A DNA stretch of 7,200 nt from positions 1 to 7,200 of the forward strand of contig JAGVZJ010000037.1 of NCBI GenBank assembly GCA_018302725.1. The letters run 5' to 3'. The notes beneath the pieces are model-generated. The model was given only the letters and a program-made list of their open reading frames with translations. It was not told the origin of the DNA and did no database searches. Shown here piece by piece: positions 5,638 to 7,200 of this stretch. The stretch's first letter is position 1. Every line of letters begins with the position of its first letter. Position numbers and translations under genes: made by a program. The stretch comes from Candidatus Woesearchaeota archaeon (GTDB lineage Archaea; Nanobdellota; Nanobdellia; SCGC-AAA011-G17; GW2011-AR20).

Positions 5638-5659
5638 GGGACAAAATGTTTTGCTGTTT

Positions 5660-6088
5660 ATGATTGACAGGAAATACTTAATATCTTTAATTGCAATACT
5701 AGTACTTGCTGTTTTGTTTGTGATTGCTATAGCTTTTTCTCCAGATAACAAAACCAATGAGGAAAACAAAGAGGAAACTTGCGAAGAAAAATGTAAGGGG
5801 GTAGAATCCTGCTTGCAGCAGTGTGCAGATATAACAGCGAATTTAGCTACATTAAACAATGATGTTTCTGGATGTGATAGAATTCAGGATTTGGTAAAAA
5901 GAGATGAATGTATTAGAAATGTCGGGCTAAAAGTTGCTCTAAACACTGGAGATGAAACCCAATGTCAAGATGAAAACTGCAGGAGTGCTGTATTGTTGAG
6001 CAAAGCAATCTCTACAAAAGATAGCAGTTTATGTGAGCAGATTACAATAGAAGCTATGAAGACCGATTGCTTAAACCTTGTAAGCTAG
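5660..6088 (+). CDS. Membrane-anchored cysteine-rich repeat protein
   Basis: A 142-residue protein of unknown function. An N-terminal basic and hydrophobic segment (RKYLISLIAILVLAVLFVIA, residues 4-23, extending to about 26) is a signal anchor or signal peptide; there is no lipobox cysteine. The exported part is acidic and has ten cysteines (41, 45, 51, 55, 72, 84, 102, 107, 125, 137). The first four form CEEKC and CLQQC, two C-x3-C pairs 5 residues apart. The other six fall in three degenerate repeats of the form D-x-(S/T)-x-C followed by a second C: C-x11-C, C-x4-C and C-x11-C. The residues between are helix-forming, which suggests disulfide-linked helical hairpins outside the cell. The ATG at 5660 is preferred over two upstream in-frame starts because it lies 26 nt after a TATA box and directly opens the signal segment. 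It is divergent from the pilus operon, and its stop interlocks with that of the radical SAM gene. Confidence 0.8.
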   Translation: MIDRKYLISLIAILVLAVLFVIAIAFSPDNKTNEENKEETCEEKCKGVESCLQQCADITANLATLNNDVSGCDRIQDLVKRDECIRNVGLKVALNTGDETQCQDENCRSAVLLSKAISTKDSSLCEQITIEAMKTDCLNLVS

Positions 6089-7200
6089 TGTCTTACTAAA
6101 ATTTTTTTTGGATTAATCAACCTTTCTCTTTCTTCCCAGGCTTCTTGATAGATTTCTTTTACCCTTTCAGAGTATTTGTCCAGACCCCTCTTAAGAGATT
6201 CATCTACTAAAACTGCATCCGCTTCAGGATGGGTAGGGTAGATTGGTAGTTGTTTCTTAAGCTCTCTGCTTACCTCTGGGTGATCTATCCACATACATGG
6301 AAGGTAAAGGTTGTCGCTATAAGGCTGCCTTTTTCTTAGTTCTCTGAAAAATTGACTATCCATGACTTCCCTAAGATGTTTGTCTTTTACGTTATCCATG
6401 GCAAAGTGGGTAAAGATACATGGCTCTACATCTCCCTTGTGAGTTATATGAATATAATTTTTTCCTGCAATACAACCACCAACAAGTGGAGCATCATTCC
6501 AGAAGTCCACTACAAATAATGGCTTATTGTGCCTTATAGCATTTACTTTATCTAACATCATTCTTCTTTGCTCAGGAGTAGGCATTAATTTTAAATCTGG
6601 ATTCTTTCCTATTGGCATGTACAAGAAATACCAACCCAGATATGCACCTTTCCTTATTAAAAAGTCTACAAATTCGTCACTTGTTACTTCTTCAGCATTT
6701 TTGCTAGTAGCCATAGAAGAAAAACCAAAAGGTATGTGATTTTCTCTTAGCAAGTCCATTGCCTTCATCAGCTTTTGGTATGTTCCTTTGCCTCTTCGTT
6801 CATCTGTTCTTTCTTCAAATCCCTCTATGCTTAAGATAGGGACAGCATTCCCTACTTCTAAGAGCTTCTTTACTGTTGATTCGTTTATCAATGTTCCATT
6901 TGTATAAAACTGGAAAAATGCATTATTATGTACTTTAAACATGTCAAATAATCGAGGGTATACTAGCGGCTCTCCTCCCAGGATAGTAAAGAAAGCTGTT
7001 CCCATATCCTGAGCTTCTCTGATTACCCTGCTTAATGTCTCAAAGTCAAGGTCATCCTGTCTTGTATACTTTCCTGCGTAGCACCCAATGCAGTTTAGGT
7101 TACATCTCATACTTGGGCTGATTAGAACTGAGACCGGGCTAGAACTGCCTTGGTTTAGTATCTCAGTCCTTCTTATATCATTATAAATAATCCCCCTTAG
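6085..7200 (-). CDS. Radical SAM protein with C-terminal auxiliary-cluster-like cysteines (N-terminus beyond edge)
   Basis: The frame is open to the right edge, so the N-terminus is missing; 371 residues are visible (numbered from the edge). The radical SAM core begins at LISPSMRCNLNCIGCYAG: C33-x3-C37-x2-C40 binds the 4Fe-4S cluster that cleaves S-adenosylmethionine. GGEP (75-78) binds the SAM amino group, YTNGT (99-103) and LSIEG (123-127) are core motifs, and YMPIG (194-198) is followed by LMPTPEQR. The C-terminal part has C243, C261 (CIAG followed by GDVEPC) and C302 (LPC), resembling a shortened SPASM/Twitch domain that could hold an auxiliary cluster. The ATG at 7110 is internal: it lies two residues before the first cluster cysteine, and conserved-looking residues precede it. 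The substrate is unknown; the general family (COG0535-type) includes peptide- and lipid-modifying enzymes. The stop (6085-6087) shares CTAG with the neighbouring gene. Confidence 0.9.
   Translation of the reverse strand, partial: LRGIIYNDIRRTEILNQGSSSPVSVLISPSMRCNLNCIGCYAGKYTRQDDLDFETLSRVIREAQDMGTAFFTILGGEPLVYPRLFDMFKVHNNAFFQFYTNGTLINESTVKKLLEVGNAVPILSIEGFEERTDERRGKGTYQKLMKAMDLLRENHIPFGFSSMATSKNAEEVTSDEFVDFLIRKGAYLGWYFLYMPIGKNPDLKLMPTPEQRRMMLDKVNAIRHNKPLFVVDFWNDAPLVGGCIAGKNYIHITHKGDVEPCIFTHFAMDNVKDKHLREVMDSQFFRELRKRQPYSDNLYLPCMWIDHPEVSRELKKQLPIYPTHPEADAVLVDESLKRGLDKYSERVKEIYQEAWEERERLINPKKILVRH
6102..6109 (+). terminator. Oligo-T tract, candidate terminator for the cysteine-rich gene
   Basis: Eight consecutive Ts begin 14 nt after the TAG stop at 6088, the kind of T-run that ends archaeal transcripts without needing a hairpin. 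It lies inside the last codons of the convergent radical SAM gene, where it encodes its Lys-Lys-Ile near the C-terminus, so the tract serves both coding and, possibly, termination. Confidence 0.5.

Noticed and set aside
5779..5823. Twin C-x3-C block as a CHCH or small-Tim type domain
   Set aside because: The cysteine pairs are only 5 residues apart and the protein is archaeal and exported; the eukaryotic families have much longer spacing between pairs. It is described only as a cysteine block.
5632..5859. Minus-strand frame opposite the cysteine-rich gene
   Set aside because: It is the reverse image of the signal segment and cysteine codons of the plus-strand gene, with no support of its own.
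6527..6739. Plus-strand frame inside the radical SAM gene
   Set aside because: It is antisense to conserved radical SAM sequence.
6085..7110. ATG at 7110 as the start of the radical SAM gene
   Set aside because: It lies two residues before the first cluster cysteine, and the frame continues without a stop to the window edge, with family-like residues (LISPS) just upstream. The gene is partial.

Overview
The window looks like part of an archaeal genome, probably from the DPANN group (Woesearchaeota, Pacearchaeota or a relative). This is inferred from four things: two pilins with archaeal class III signal peptides (KKA|QAAME followed by MTYGWAIL), a TadA/FlaI-type ATPase with two T2SSF platform proteins, TATA boxes centred about 25-26 nt upstream of several ATGs (leaderless transcripts), and Shine-Dalgarno sequences mainly at genes inside the operon. 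No rRNA, tRNA or other phylogenetic marker is present, so the lineage call is tentative.

Layout. (1) 1-275, minus strand: the 5' part of an unrecognised gene that runs off the left edge. (2) 276-332: a compact divergent promoter region with one palindromic TATA core. (3) 333-698, plus strand: a DUF192 protein. (4) 695-5543, minus strand: a six-gene type IV filament operon, in order of transcription: winged-helix-like protein, secretion ATPase, short T2SSF platform protein, long T2SSF platform protein, pilin B, pilin A. The genes are separated by 1-14 nt or overlap by 4 nt, except for a 54-nt gap before the last pilin. (5) 5544-5659: a second divergent promoter region with a perfect 8-bp inverted repeat between the two TATA boxes. 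(6) 5660-6088, plus strand: a small membrane-anchored, ten-cysteine repeat protein. (7) 6085-7200, minus strand: a radical SAM enzyme whose N-terminus lies beyond the right edge.

How it works together. The operon encodes the core of a type IV pilus-like machine: a cytoplasmic hexameric ATPase, a membrane platform built from two T2SSF paralogues, and two pilins with the same four-cysteine layout. The prepilin peptidase that would cut the class III signal peptides is not here and must be encoded elsewhere. The leading winged-helix-like protein is either a dedicated regulator or an unrecognised cytoplasmic component. The cysteine-rich protein sits divergently to the operon; its role is unknown, but its exposed, probably disulfide-bonded domain would be on the cell surface, as the pili would be. 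DUF192 and the radical SAM enzyme are convergent neighbours whose stop codons interlock with those of the genes beside them; no functional link to the pilus is shown.

The most notable observations are a 50-bp exact DNA repeat limited to the signal-peptide regions of two otherwise divergent pilin genes, the cysteine repeat architecture of the small surface protein, and the inverted repeat placed nearly midway between the divergent start points. No CRISPR array, insertion sequence, tRNA or rRNA was seen.
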